Source of the DNA: Thalassotalea_B piscium_A
Lineage (GTDB): Bacteria > Pseudomonadota > Gammaproteobacteria > Enterobacterales > Alteromonadaceae
Reading direction: 5' to 3'
Length of the DNA: 64,000 nt
Assembly (NCBI GenBank): GCA_049347715.1
Contig: CP186339.1
Coordinates: 2,666,001 to 2,730,000 of the forward strand
Below the pieces are notes generated by a model. It was not told the DNA's origin. It ran no database searches and was given only the letters and a program-made list of their open reading frames with translations. A program made the translations under genes and the position numbers. Positions 19,901 through 28,851 of this stretch are shown here, piece after piece. Numbering within the stretch: the stretch's first letter is position 1; every line of letters starts with the position of its first letter.

Positions 19901-21206
19901 TGAAGATAATCAAGATAAATGGGCAACAATTACTGATATTATCGCGCTTAATGCAACCACAGTTACCCCAGATGATATTGAACTGGCTTCAGATGTGTTT
20001 AATGACTTTATTGCGATTCGCGCTAGTAGCCCACTGTTTCGTTTAACAACGGCACAAGCGGTTATCGATCGAGTTGGTTTTCATAATACCGGTATTAGTC
20101 AAATTAAAGGCTTAATTGTGATGAGCCTTGATGATGGCGTCAGTGACACAGGTCCTACTTTAGCGGATATTGATGAGAATAATGACGCTATTGTAGTGGT
20201 GATTAATGGCACAACACAAACCCAGTCACCAACTATAGCTAGTGCTAGCGGATTTACACTACATACTATTGAACAAAACTCTAACGATACTATAGTAACT
20301 ACTGCAAGCTTCAGTGAAAATGCAAACAGCGGCACCTTTACTGTACCAGCACTAACCACAGCAGTATTTGTTAAAGCTCAAATAGGCGCGCAAGGTTATG
20401 GCTTGCCGGCTGATATAACCTTAAATGCACCGGATACAGCCCCTTATGGTCAAACAGATATCTATATCTCTGCTTCTTTTAATAATTTTGGCAGCAATGG
20501 TTATTCAGCCAACGATAAGTTTGTTTATGACGGTGATGGTATTTATACCTTAACGACAACTTTAACTGCGGGGACACACTCTTTTATCATTGCTTCACAA
20601 GATAATACCAGTGTTAATTTAGCCTATAGTGATGTCACAATTGCAAATAACTCAGCTGCTGTTAGCAACAATAACAATCAGTTTCAACTGGAAGTACCGG
20701 CTTCAGCTAGCTACACCTTTACCTTAGATGCCAATAATTCAATTCCGTCCTTAACCATCCAAAACAGAGTGCCTACCGTTAATTGTGCCGCATTGACTGA
20801 CTCAACCGATAGTATTCCATTTAATATTAGTGGTGGGGGTGAACTTTATGTGCGTGGTAGCCATTCTGGTTGGAATGCTACTGAAGACTATCGATTACAC
20901 TACAAGGGTAACAATATTTATCAGGCAGTCGCTAACTTTAGTGGTGACTTCCAATTTAAACTTGCCTCAGACGATGGTAGTTGGACTACCCAGTTATGGG
21001 CACAAGCAGATGACAGTAATGAAATTAATGATCAAAATTTAAGCCTAGGTGTTGCCTATCCAGTTGCTTATAACAATGCCGGTGAAAGCAATAATATCAC
21101 AACACTTGAAACTGGAACTTATAGCTTTATGTTGACCTTAAATGCAGATAATCCAAGCAACGGATTTGATGTAGGTAGTTTAATCATTCAAGAATGTCAG
21201 CCATAA
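16965..21206 (+). CDS. Large multimodular lipoprotein pullulanase (GH13)
   Basis: Type I pullulanase of 1413 residues, cleaving alpha-1,6 bonds of pullulan, amylopectin or limit dextrins at the cell surface or in the periplasm. The lipobox IVAC (Cys30) marks a lipoprotein. Modules in order: a PKD-like domain about 45-135, a CBM41-like domain about 148-262, a linker region, a CBM48/pullulanase N-domain about 400-500 (LWAPTAKSVSVNIYN), the GH13 barrel about 510-1010, then two GxxNNF/HSGW-type starch-binding-like modules near 1163 and 1291. The FNWGYDP motif marks pullulanases; region I DVVYNHT near 693, II DAFRFDIM near 764, III FYGEGW near 795 and IV SKHDNQTLWD near 893 are intact. No strong ribosome site precedes ATG 16965; GTG at 16977 would also give a good lipoprotein signal. 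Confidence 0.93.
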   Translation: MDLVVNITKVKTALLYSSLTLTMSFTIVACGGSSDSSSTPTQPKPTENSAPIISQFSADTTTSLTVNYSWAVSDSDNDALSCVLSPGGNIADIAISDCKNVTNAQVTYEETGDFSAQLTVSDTHNASANNALDITVTDPNTLPSPVVSAGDNQLVIFYNRPDSNYNDWILHLWNNSECDAYLDYSSDGGTDWSTGKAHSGIDPNYGAYWLIDLKDNNATCANFIVHKGDEKDIGGLDHQADLTGTRMFWTLSSISDLYSEATLYPAGVFIENIAAHWVSPTNLLWTTNNSSSVAKVRIYSSDQDELNYDGETGITGNNYIEFLPNTSNVHPAETLAIPRYQSLDAYSVNEVDENHVKNMLKGKLLAIAYDSNDQVVAATYVQTPQVLDQLYTKTSNDADEAKLGLTYNTDTITSALWAPTAKSVSVNIYNADKVLQSTQALTFDNNTGIWNTTISASNDRLFYRFTVTVYHTQNQKFETLAVTDPYSVSLSTNGEYSQFINLQDPSLKPVNWDTHNIPTIENVEDAIIYEGHIRDFSIRDQSTSPANRGKYLAFTETNALPVKHLSTLAASGLTHFQMLPANDIASINEDQATRINLDNTVDQLCTLAPSTSICGVENGGATLLSVYQSYDPSTTAAQALAQELRGLDSFNWGYDPKHFNVPDGSYSTNPDGSARILEMRKMNQALHTLGLRVALDVVYNHTSASGLWDNSVLDKVVPGYYHRRNLITGNVEAETCCQDTAPEHAMMQKLMVDSLVLWAKEYKIDAFRFDIMANNSVDSITAAREAVLAFDPDNYFYGEGWTRPDRGYQQAQQNNMAGTEIGTFNDRPRDTIRSATLFDSSASLSDQDTIRVGLAGTLANYQLQDKNGTVKSGSNFSQSAYGQDPADIINYVSKHDNQTLWDQLQYGFANEMTLEQRVRAHNIAATLPLLSQGIPFFQLGGDFIRSKSMDRNSYDSGDWFNFVDFTKTTNNWNVGLPLAEDNQDKWATITDIIALNATTVTPDDIELASDVFNDFIAIRASSPLFRLTTAQAVIDRVGFHNTGISQIKGLIVMSLDDGVSDTGPTLADIDENNDAIVVVINGTTQTQSPTIASASGFTLHTIEQNSNDTIVTTASFSENANSGTFTVPALTTAVFVKAQIGAQGYGLPADITLNAPDTAPYGQTDIYISASFNNFGSNGYSANDKFVYDGDGIYTLTTTLTAGTHSFIIASQDNTSVNLAYSDVTIANNSAAVSNNNNQFQLEVPASASYTFTLDANNSIPSLTIQNRVPTVNCAALTDSTDSIPFNISGGGELYVRGSHSGWNATEDYRLHYKGNNIYQAVANFSGDFQFKLASDDGSWTTQLWAQADDSNEINDQNLSLGVAYPVAYNNAGESNNITTLETGTYSFMLTLNADNPSNGFDVGSLIIQECQP

Positions 21207-21238
21207 GAAAAACTCACCTTTATTACAGATAGACTCAA

Positions 21239-21275
21239 TAAAAGCTTTTTCCTAACCAGTAAAAGCTTTTTTATT
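21239..21275 (+). terminator. Weak terminator-like hairpin after the large pullulanase
   Basis: Two AAAAGC/GCTTTT arms (21241-21246 and 21266-21271) are separated by about 19 bases and followed by Ts. The stem is short and AT-rich. Confidence 0.45.
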
Positions 21276-21417
21276 TCCTTAGCGCCTTTCTTTAAATGCT
21301 ATATATCTCAACTCACATAACAATGAGTAATCCTCTTTCTTCAAGAGCTTGAATGAAAAAATATATAAAATTCGATTGAAACCCTTCGTTGAACGAAAAC
21401 GGCCTGAATAAGCCTAA

Positions 21418-21618
21418 TTAGATTAGCTGGTTGAAAATAAAAGCAGCGATAAGAGAGTAGATGAGGATAAATGAATAATAAGCAAACGGGTTATTTTTTT
21501 TAGTATAATAATTTGCTTTAAATCCTTTGGAACCCGCAATTACTTTACCAAAAACTAAAGCATAAATAACAACAAGTAGGATTATCATGCCAATAATAAA
21601 TAAGATTTTTGGAGACAT
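21418..21618 (-). CDS. Small two-helix membrane protein, unknown
   Basis: A 66-residue protein with two hydrophobic segments: residues about 4-24 (ILFIIGMIILLVVIYALVFG) and about 47-64 (YYSFILIYSLIAAFIFNQ). They are joined by a basic loop with KGFKANYYTKK. A purine-rich GAGAG lies about 8 bases before the ATG. It lies 85 bases downstream of the exporter ATPase gene on the same strand. No family recognised. It is counted as real because of the clean helix-loop-helix layout and because no other gene overlaps it. Confidence 0.55.
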   Translation of the reverse strand: MSPKILFIIGMIILLVVIYALVFGKVIAGSKGFKANYYTKKNNPFAYYSFILIYSLIAAFIFNQLI

Positions 21619-21703
21619 CTATACTCTCGTGCTATTACTGATAACCAATGAAAAGTTTAAAGAACAACTCATTTGTTAAACCTTTTAAAACTAAATTTTA
21701 AAA

Positions 21704-22387
21704 CTAAAAAGATACAATTTTACCATCTTCAATACGTAAAACCTTATCACAATTGGCAGCCACTTTGTTGTCATGAGTGGAAATTAAAAAAGTGGTATCA
21801 TCAGTGCGGTTAAATTCTCGCAATAAAGTCATCACTTGTTTGGCGGTTACTTGATCAAGGTTACCCGTTGGTTCATCCGCTAAAATTAGATTGGGATTAT
21901 TGATTAAGGCACGTGCAATCGCTACTCGTTGCTTTTGACCGCCTGATAGTTGACTTGCACGATAATGACTACGATCACTAAGCCCTACTCTATCTAACAA
22001 TTGCATTGCCCGCTTACGCAGCTTGTTCGATAAGCGCCCAGCAGGTGCAGCAGCAGGGAAAACAACATTTTCAAGGGCGGTAAAATCAGGCAGTAAATTA
22101 TGGTATTGAAAAACAAAGCCAATATGTTGATTACGATATTCAGACAAACTTGCTTCTGACAACCCCGTTACCGACTGTTCTAATAAGATTAACTCGCCTG
22201 ACGTTGGCCGCATCAACAAACCTAAAATATTAAGCAAGGTCGACTTTCCAGAACCAGACGCCCCCTGTAAAGCCAACATTTCTCCTTGGGGAATACTCAG
22301 ATCTATCCCTTTGAGTACACATGTATCTTGCTCTCCATTTCGAAAGGTTTTAATAATATTTTTAGTAGACAGCAGTGTTTTACTCAT
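21704..22387 (-). CDS. ABC exporter ATP-binding protein (MacB/LolD type)
   Basis: ATPase of 227 residues that powers the permease encoded just upstream. It shows Walker A GASGSGKST near residue 41, the Q-loop FQYHN, the signature LSGGQKQRVAIARAL near 143, Walker B LILADEPTGNLD and the switch His in ISTHD. The size and the FxYHNLLPDFTALENV pattern place it in the LolD/MacB/DevA group that works with FtsX-like permeases. Its ATG overlaps the permease stop by 4 bases (ATGA), so translation is coupled. The substrate is unknown; with an HlyD-type adaptor the complex could export a small molecule or peptide. Confidence 0.93.
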   Translation of the reverse strand: MSKTLLSTKNIIKTFRNGEQDTCVLKGIDLSIPQGEMLALQGASGSGKSTLLNILGLLMRPTSGELILLEQSVTGLSEASLSEYRNQHIGFVFQYHNLLPDFTALENVVFPAAAPAGRLSNKLRKRAMQLLDRVGLSDRSHYRASQLSGGQKQRVAIARALINNPNLILADEPTGNLDQVTAKQVMTLLREFNRTDDTTFLISTHDNKVAANCDKVLRIEDGKIVSF

Positions 22388-23589
22388 TGTTGAATAGCCT
22401 CAACAGGATCCACCGAAGACGCAGATCTTGCCGGAAGCACTGCGGCTAAAGCTGAGCCAATAATGGTTAACGATATCACTAAAATATAGCCACCTTCATT
22501 AGGGGCTATCGGTAACATTGAACTACCATCAGGGTTAGTAATAGACGCTAACTGTACGCAAAGTTGATAACCGGCTAGCGCACCTAAAATAGCACCTAAT
22601 GCGCCAATAAAAACCCCTTGTAAAATAAAAACAACCGCGACAAATTGTTTTGAGATCCCTGTAGCCCGCATAATACCAATTTCGGCACGCCGACGATAAG
22701 TTGACAATAAAAGTGCACTTGCAATAGAAATAATAATAGCCAGTAACGCAAACGCTTGAATAAAATTACCCGTGCGTCCTTGTGCATCAGTAGCATCCTG
22801 AAGACTTTTATTTTTCTCTTGCCATGGTGTAGATTTTAACTGAGTAGCATTTTGTAGCAGATCTGCAATAACGGGCGCTACTGCTGGATCATTAAGTTTT
22901 ATGGCTAACAGTGTGATACCATCGGGTAAATCAAATAAGGGCCTTGCTACTCTTATTGATAAAAATCCCACTCGTTGATCTAAGCTAGCGAGACCGATAC
23001 GAAAAATCCCCGTTATAGATAACAAACGCTCTCCGCCGCGCTCTGACTTTAATAATACTGGCGTACCAACTCTTAGTCCGAGTTCGGTGGCTAAATCTGC
23101 GCCTATGATTAAGCCACCTGAGGCAAGTTCAGCATTTCCTTCAATGATATAACGACTAATATGAGTGATTGCATCCACCTTGCTAGGTTCAACGCCTTGA
23201 ATCGCAAGAGGACGTGTCGCTTCACCGCGAACCAAAAAGGCATTACCCTCAACAATAGGACTTATATCCCTTACACCAGGCGTAGATTCTGCTATTTTAA
23301 TCACTTGTTGCCAATTACGTATTTGTTTACGTTGCAACGTCGACACAGGTTGTGCCACAAATCGATTATCATCAACCAATATGCGAGACAGTCTATTCGG
23401 GGGTTCTAATTCAATATGCGCAATTTTACTCGTTGTTTCCTGTGTTAAAAAGATATTAAGCCCGTTAATTAACGCGGTGATAAAAACAAAAACAACCACA
23501 CTCAAGGCTACACCAAGAACAAGTAAAAATGTTTGCAAACGATTGGCGCTAATATATCGCCAAGCAACTAATAGAGAAAACGGCATCAA
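22384..23589 (-). CDS. ABC exporter permease, FtsX/MacB-like
   Basis: Inner-membrane permease of 401 residues with the MacB/FtsX layout: one N-terminal helix (about 17-40), a periplasmic domain of about 220 residues and three C-terminal helices (about 280-302, 320-345, 365-387). The coupling motif YRRRAEIGIMRATGISKQFV precedes the second helix set and PVEAIQQ ends the protein, both usual for this family. It overlaps the ATPase gene and the adaptor gene by 4 bases each, giving a tight adaptor-permease-ATPase operon. Lipoprotein release (LolC-like) is less likely because an HlyD-type adaptor is encoded with it. Confidence 0.92.
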   Translation of the reverse strand: MMPFSLLVAWRYISANRLQTFLLVLGVALSVVVFVFITALINGLNIFLTQETTSKIAHIELEPPNRLSRILVDDNRFVAQPVSTLQRKQIRNWQQVIKIAESTPGVRDISPIVEGNAFLVRGEATRPLAIQGVEPSKVDAITHISRYIIEGNAELASGGLIIGADLATELGLRVGTPVLLKSERGGERLLSITGIFRIGLASLDQRVGFLSIRVARPLFDLPDGITLLAIKLNDPAVAPVIADLLQNATQLKSTPWQEKNKSLQDATDAQGRTGNFIQAFALLAIIISIASALLLSTYRRRAEIGIMRATGISKQFVAVVFILQGVFIGALGAILGALAGYQLCVQLASITNPDGSSMLPIAPNEGGYILVISLTIIGSALAAVLPARSASSVDPVEAIQQ

Positions 23590-24683
23590 GGTTTCACTTT
23601 TGTCGCACTAACATGTTGGCCATCAACAAAAGCTGTCGCAGCAACAGTGGCATCTAGCGCAACTAATGCGCCTGATTTAATACCCGTTTCCAGTATAACA
23701 AAACTCCCTGGCCAATCGACGAAAGTCACCGCATTAGGTTTAACTTCATTATCGATAACAGTGTAAACAAACCAAGTATCCCCCTCTTTTTTTAGTGCAC
23801 TGCGCGGTACACTTAATACCTTATCAAAAGATTTTACTAAAATATTTACATCAATTGATCGACCAGGCACAAAATCTTCATCTGAGTCATTTAACATTAA
23901 GCGGGTAAGCCTTGATCCATTTAATGGATTAACTCTTGGGGATATTTCAGTGATCCGACCAATTGCTTTTTTCTGTTTACCCGTTGGCACAAGTATCGCT
24001 TTCATGTCCACGTTAAGTTCTGAAGCATAAATTTCATCCACCTCTGCTTCTATCTCTATCGGACCATCTGAACCTAACTGAAAAAGAACATCATTAACAC
24101 TTACCACCTGCCCTTGATCTATCGGACGCGTTAACACAATACCGTTAAGAGGACTTTGAATGATAAAATCATTCACTTGTATAAGTGCTTTTTTACGAGC
24201 TTCTTGTGAAGCTCTCAGCTTTGCTTTAGTACTTGCAAGTGTCGTACGTGCTTGATCTAATGTAATATTGGCCACTAAGCCTTTTTTTGATAATTCAGAT
24301 AGCCGTTCAAAATCTTTTTGGGCAAATTCAAGTTGTGCTTTAACAGCCTGTAATTCAGCTTCGGCTACTAAAAATGCGGCTTGTTGAGAGGCTGAACGCA
24401 CTTCTGCAATAGTGTCTCCTTGCTTAACCTGATCACCTTCATCAACTAATAAACGTATGACTTTCCCTGGATATTCAACACGCACATTTACAATGTCTTT
24501 AGTCCTTACACGGCCAACAACAGCAAGTACTAGCTGGGCTTCTCCAGCATTCACTTGCTGAACATCAATGGCTAATAGTTCATGATTACGTTTATAAAAA
24601 TAGGCAACAATAAATGCGATTACGAGTACCAAACATATAATCGAAAATAACTTTCTGAATTTCCCCATTAGCTTTAACAACAT
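23586..24683 (-). CDS. Periplasmic adaptor (HlyD/MacA-type membrane fusion protein)
   Basis: A 365-residue adaptor with one N-terminal helix (about 10-28) anchoring it in the inner membrane. A biotinyl-lipoyl-like half (VEYPGKVIRLLVDEGDQVKQGD) is followed by a coiled-coil hairpin about 95-165 (LVAEAELQAVKAQLEFAQKDFERL and its return helix). The second lipoyl half reads SPLNGIVLTRPIDQGQVV, then come beta-barrel domains. This is the membrane fusion partner of the downstream permease and ATPase. No outer-membrane channel gene is nearby, so a TolC-type protein from elsewhere would be needed. Start ATG at 24683; Met6 (24668) is an alternative. Confidence 0.9.
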   Translation of the reverse strand: MLLKLMGKFRKLFSIICLVLVIAFIVAYFYKRNHELLAIDVQQVNAGEAQLVLAVVGRVRTKDIVNVRVEYPGKVIRLLVDEGDQVKQGDTIAEVRSASQQAAFLVAEAELQAVKAQLEFAQKDFERLSELSKKGLVANITLDQARTTLASTKAKLRASQEARKKALIQVNDFIIQSPLNGIVLTRPIDQGQVVSVNDVLFQLGSDGPIEIEAEVDEIYASELNVDMKAILVPTGKQKKAIGRITEISPRVNPLNGSRLTRLMLNDSDEDFVPGRSIDVNILVKSFDKVLSVPRSALKKEGDTWFVYTVIDNEVKPNAVTFVDWPGSFVILETGIKSGALVALDATVAATAFVDGQHVSATKVKP

Positions 24684-25011
24684 CCTACTTTATTGAATTG
24701 TTTAACTTTCTTTTAGTTTAAATACTATAGACTGAGTACAAGATAAATAATAGCCTATTAGCCGCCAATTAAATGCGAAATAGCAATAAAATGACATATT
24801 CGTTTGACCTAGAATAAGATTCACCTAGATGTCCAGTTTGAAAAAGTTAAACGCCCAGTAACATCATCCTATCAATGCCTCTCGACAGCTAATAACATAG
24901 CTGAATACGTATGTAAGACAATCAATTACACTTCACATTTACTAACATCTACAGGAAGATAGTAACTATAAAAAGTAAACTAATAACAATAATTAGTCAC
25001 AAGGATCATTC
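24684..25011. other. Divergent intergenic region between exporter operon and second pullulanase
   Basis: This 328-base region holds one ATACGTAT operator and a good ribosome site (AAGGA) before 25012. The promoter of the exporter operon must also lie here. No gene or strong hairpin was seen. Confidence 0.7.
24902..24915 (+). promoter_or_regulatory. ATACGTAT operator upstream of the second pullulanase
   Basis: TGAATACGTATGTA, identical to the copy in front of the large pullulanase, 96 bases before the ATG. Confidence 0.8.
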
Positions 25012-27813
25012 ATGTACCGGTATATCATTGCGTTTAGCCTATTCACCTTATCAATGTTATTGATCGCTTGCCAAGACAACCCAATTTCTGCGCCAAGCAA
25101 AAACATCACAACCGAGATAAAAGCGACGCCCCCTCTAGCACAATACGAATACTCAGCACATTGGCTCACTCTATCGACTTTATTATTGCCTCCTGATTAT
25201 TCACCTGAGACTTTAATACTCAGAAGTGTAATGAATAATCAAACACAAACGACTAAATTGACAAAAGTTGCGGACCAAACCCAAATTTCTAAACCGAATT
25301 ATTTAAAGAACTTTATTGCTTACCAAGTAAATATGGATGTAGAAGCAGTAAAAAAATGGCTAAAAACTCAATTAACCGTTATTAATAATCAAAATAACAC
25401 TGTCTTTATAACGGGTGTACAAACGGCACGATTACTTGACGAGCTCTACACATCCAATAGTAATGATGCCAATGAAGAGCAGCATTTGGGCGCAACATTT
25501 AATCAAAAAAAGGTAACGTTCAAACTTTGGGCTCCAACCGCTTTATCTGTTGAGGTTTTGTTATTTGATAAACAAAAACAAGCACATTTCCCTAGCCACT
25601 TAATCATGAATGAAGATACACATACTGGCATTTGGCAGGTAAGTTCCGCAGAAGTAAGTGAGGGAACTTACTATCAATACCAAATAAAAGTGTTTCACCC
25701 TGTTAGTGGAAAAGTGGAAAAAATTATCACCACAGATCCCTATTCACTCAGCTTATCAACGAACAGTGAATATTCGCAAGTTGTTAATTTAAAAAATAAA
25801 AACACTCAACCTGACGGTTGGGATCAGCAGTTAATTCCAGTCGTTGAGCACCCTGAAGATAATATCTTTTATGAAACCCATATTAATGATTTTAGTGCTC
25901 ATGATAATAAATTATCATCGGAACTCAGTCGTGGAAAATACAGCGCCTTCAGTGAAACAAATAGTAGTGGTATCAACTACCTGAGAACCCTCAAGCAAGC
26001 GGGGATCAACAATATTCATTTATTACCTACCTTTGATATCGGTACAGTAAATGAAAGTAATAACCAAACGGTCAAACTAAGCACCCCCGTTAAGGATATT
26101 TGTCAACTTCAGCCAACCACGACTATTTGCCAACAATCTGTCGATCAACACTTAACCTTAGCACAGCTATTAACTCGCCTTGATCCTAATACGGGAGACG
26201 CTCAAGCAGTCATCGAAGAATTAAGAAATATAGATGACTACAATTGGGGTTACGATCCTTTCCATTATACTGTTCCAGAAGGCAGTTATGCACAAAACCC
26301 AGAAGGTATTGCTAGAATCATTGAATTTCGTCAAATGGTACAAAGCATCCATAATCTTGGTTTTAGAGTCATTATGGATGTAGTTTATAACCATACGCAT
26401 CAAGCGGGTTTAGAGAAAACAGCCGTACTTGATAAAATTGTCCCTAACTATTATCAACGACTAGACCCTTTTACCGGAAAAATCGAACAATCAACCTGTT
26501 GCGATAATACGGCCACAGAGCATGTCATGATGGAAAAACTCATGATTGACTCATTAGTGGTATGGGCGAGAGATTATAAAATTGACGGCTTTCGTTTTGA
26601 TCTAATGGCACATCAACCCAAAAGTGCGATGTTGAAAGCACGACAAGCAGTCAAAGCAGTAGATAATGATACCTATTTTTATGGTGAAGGCTGGAATTTT
26701 GGTGAAATAGCAAACAATGCTCAATTTGTTCAAGCCAGCCAATTAGAACTAGGAGGCAGTGAAATAGGTACCTTTAGCGATCGTTTACGTGACGCGGTTC
26801 GGGGGGGAGCTTTTACAGCGAGTGGCAACGACATTCGAAAAAGCCAAGGTATCGGCAACGGTTTAGCTACCTTTGATAATGAACTCGTTGATAGAGAACA
26901 ATCACGAGCACTTTATTTACTATTAGCAGATCAGCTTAGAGTGGGCCTCGCAGGAAACTTAGCTAACTTTCCGATAGAAAATGCACAAGGACTAAAAGTT
27001 ACAGGTAAAGAGATCCCTTATGGGGATCAACCCACAGGTTATGCGTTAGATCCTGCTGACACCATTAATTATGTGTCAAAACATGATAATCAAACCTTGT
27101 GGGATAATAATCAATATCGACTCCCTTTTGATATGTCGACTCATAACAGAGTGCGATTTCAACTACTAAGCTTAGCCTACCCAATATTTGCGCAAGGTAT
27201 CCCTTTTTTACACATGGGATCAGAATTGCTCAGATCTAAATCTTTTCTACGTGATAGTTATGATTATAGTAACTGGTTTAACAAGGTCGATTTTTCAGGT
27301 CAGAAGAACAATTACAATGTCGGTTTACCTCCTGCAGAAAAAGACCAAGCAAATTGGCCCTTGATCCAGAATCTACTTGAAAAGAACCAAGGTCGAGATC
27401 AGGTTTCACCTCAAGATATCCACTTTAGTAAAAAAACATTCCTCTCTTTCATAAAAGTGAGAATGTCATCGCCTTTATTCCGATTAACCACAGCACAGGC
27501 AATTATTGAACGTGTGAAATTTCTTAATACGGGAAAAAATCAACAAATTGGTTTGATTGCGATGTTAATTGATGATGAAAACAGTGCAGAGATTATTGAT
27601 CAGCACATCAGCCAAATCATTGTGTTATTTAATAGCTCCAATGAAGCTAAATCACTTACATTCAAAGAGACCAAACACTTTATTCTCCATCCTGATTTAG
27701 CCGATAATGATGACCCCATTGTTAAGCAAAGTCGGATCTATTCCACCGGTTTTGAAGTGCCTCCATTAACGGTTAGTGTCTTTATTAAACCACGAATAAA
27801 AAGTACACAATAA
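25012..27813 (+). CDS. Compact lipoprotein pullulanase / alpha-1,6-glucosidase (GH13)
   Basis: Debranching enzyme of 933 residues, paralogue of the large pullulanase. The lipobox LIAC (Cys20) marks a lipoprotein. It has a short N-domain, a CBM48-type domain about 158-250 (KLWAPTALSVEVLLFD) and the GH13 barrel. YNWGYDP, DVVYNHT near 453, DGFRFDLM near 524, FYGEGW near 557 and SKHDNQTLWD near 688 are all present, so it should be active. Unlike its paralogue it has no PKD-like or CBM41-like N-terminal modules and no C-terminal starch-binding-like modules. It may therefore act on shorter imported oligosaccharides while the larger enzyme acts on polymer; this division is inferred. Confidence 0.93.
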   Translation: MYRYIIAFSLFTLSMLLIACQDNPISAPSKNITTEIKATPPLAQYEYSAHWLTLSTLLLPPDYSPETLILRSVMNNQTQTTKLTKVADQTQISKPNYLKNFIAYQVNMDVEAVKKWLKTQLTVINNQNNTVFITGVQTARLLDELYTSNSNDANEEQHLGATFNQKKVTFKLWAPTALSVEVLLFDKQKQAHFPSHLIMNEDTHTGIWQVSSAEVSEGTYYQYQIKVFHPVSGKVEKIITTDPYSLSLSTNSEYSQVVNLKNKNTQPDGWDQQLIPVVEHPEDNIFYETHINDFSAHDNKLSSELSRGKYSAFSETNSSGINYLRTLKQAGINNIHLLPTFDIGTVNESNNQTVKLSTPVKDICQLQPTTTICQQSVDQHLTLAQLLTRLDPNTGDAQAVIEELRNIDDYNWGYDPFHYTVPEGSYAQNPEGIARIIEFRQMVQSIHNLGFRVIMDVVYNHTHQAGLEKTAVLDKIVPNYYQRLDPFTGKIEQSTCCDNTATEHVMMEKLMIDSLVVWARDYKIDGFRFDLMAHQPKSAMLKARQAVKAVDNDTYFYGEGWNFGEIANNAQFVQASQLELGGSEIGTFSDRLRDAVRGGAFTASGNDIRKSQGIGNGLATFDNELVDREQSRALYLLLADQLRVGLAGNLANFPIENAQGLKVTGKEIPYGDQPTGYALDPADTINYVSKHDNQTLWDNNQYRLPFDMSTHNRVRFQLLSLAYPIFAQGIPFLHMGSELLRSKSFLRDSYDYSNWFNKVDFSGQKNNYNVGLPPAEKDQANWPLIQNLLEKNQGRDQVSPQDIHFSKKTFLSFIKVRMSSPLFRLTTAQAIIERVKFLNTGKNQQIGLIAMLIDDENSAEIIDQHISQIIVLFNSSNEAKSLTFKETKHFILHPDLADNDDPIVKQSRIYSTGFEVPPLTVSVFIKPRIKSTQ

Positions 27814-27935
27814 TGCAAGCAAATACAGAGAAATTAGAGCCGTTCAGATCAACGACACAGAATAACTGATTCGGGCACTTGTAATAATCAGTACTGAGCG
27901 TTATAAAAGTAAAAACTAACCAATTTATTTAAACA

Positions 27936-28829
27936 ATGAAAAAAATTTTAGCGGCATTACCCTCAATAAGACCACCCTTTTTATTACTTGCGCCAATTTG
28001 TGTGTGTTTTGGTGCAAGTATCGCTAGCTATCAACAAGGTTCGTTTAATTCTTTGCACTTTGTGCTTGCTATTATTGGAGCTCTCTTTGCTGCCATTGCT
28101 GTTAACACCTTGAATGAATATCAAGATTTTCAAAGTGGATTAGACCTAAATACAATAAAAACACCTTTTAGCGGTGGTAGCGGACTCCTAGGAAAACATC
28201 CCGAATTAGCGCCCACCGTTTTAGCTTTTGCTATTTTCAGTTCACTGCTAATTTTTCTGATCGGCTGTTATTTTTTATACACCATAGGCTCTGATATTAT
28301 TGCTATTGGTCTTATAGGATTAGCAGTAATTTGGCTGTACACAAAATGGTTAAATAAATTACCTTTTATATGTTTAATATCACCAGGGCTAGGCTTTGGT
28401 ATATTAATGGTACTTGGCAGTTATTTTGTAGTTACGGGTACTCATAACCCTTTAGTATGGCAACTAGCTGTTATTCCTTTTCTTTTAGTAAACAACCTGT
28501 TGTTACTTAATCAATACCCTGACATTGATGCAGACCAAGCTGCGGGGCGAAACCATATCGTCATAAAATATGGGATTAAAGTTGCAAATATGACTTATTT
28601 ACTCATCAGTTTGTTAACCCTAATCACCATTATAGTGTTATATCTATCTTATCAATTACCTTTGCTTTTTTTAACGGCACTCATTCCAAGTTCATTATGC
28701 TTAATCGTATTTAAAGGTATGTTACTTCATGGGAAACATATCGCCGAACATCCTATTTATCTAGTGATGAATGTCATTGCCGCTAATGTGACGCCAATTG
28801 TTATAGCGCTCGTCTTAGTCATGGCTTAA
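27936..28829 (+). CDS. UbiA-family prenyltransferase, MenA-like
   Basis: Polytopic inner-membrane enzyme of 297 residues with about eight hydrophobic helices. It carries the two Asp-rich motifs that bind the prenyl diphosphate through Mg: NEYQDFQSGLD near residue 61 and DIDADQAAGR near 197. The family attaches isoprenoid chains to aromatic rings; the pattern NTIKTPFSGGSGLL is like 1,4-dihydroxy-2-naphthoate prenyltransferases of menaquinone synthesis, but no other menaquinone gene is nearby. It lies between two starch genes, 122 bases after the pullulanase, and may use that promoter or its own. The link to starch use is unexplained. Confidence 0.85.
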   Translation: MKKILAALPSIRPPFLLLAPICVCFGASIASYQQGSFNSLHFVLAIIGALFAAIAVNTLNEYQDFQSGLDLNTIKTPFSGGSGLLGKHPELAPTVLAFAIFSSLLIFLIGCYFLYTIGSDIIAIGLIGLAVIWLYTKWLNKLPFICLISPGLGFGILMVLGSYFVVTGTHNPLVWQLAVIPFLLVNNLLLLNQYPDIDADQAAGRNHIVIKYGIKVANMTYLLISLLTLITIIVLYLSYQLPLLFLTALIPSSLCLIVFKGMLLHGKHIAEHPIYLVMNVIAANVTPIVIALVLVMA

Positions 28830-28851
28830 TAAAAGACTAAAGAGAGTACAC

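Noticed and set aside
23314..23327. Possible extra ATACGTAT-like operator (AATTACGTATTTG)
   Set aside because: It lies inside the permease coding sequence and breaks the flanking symmetry shared by the six good copies.
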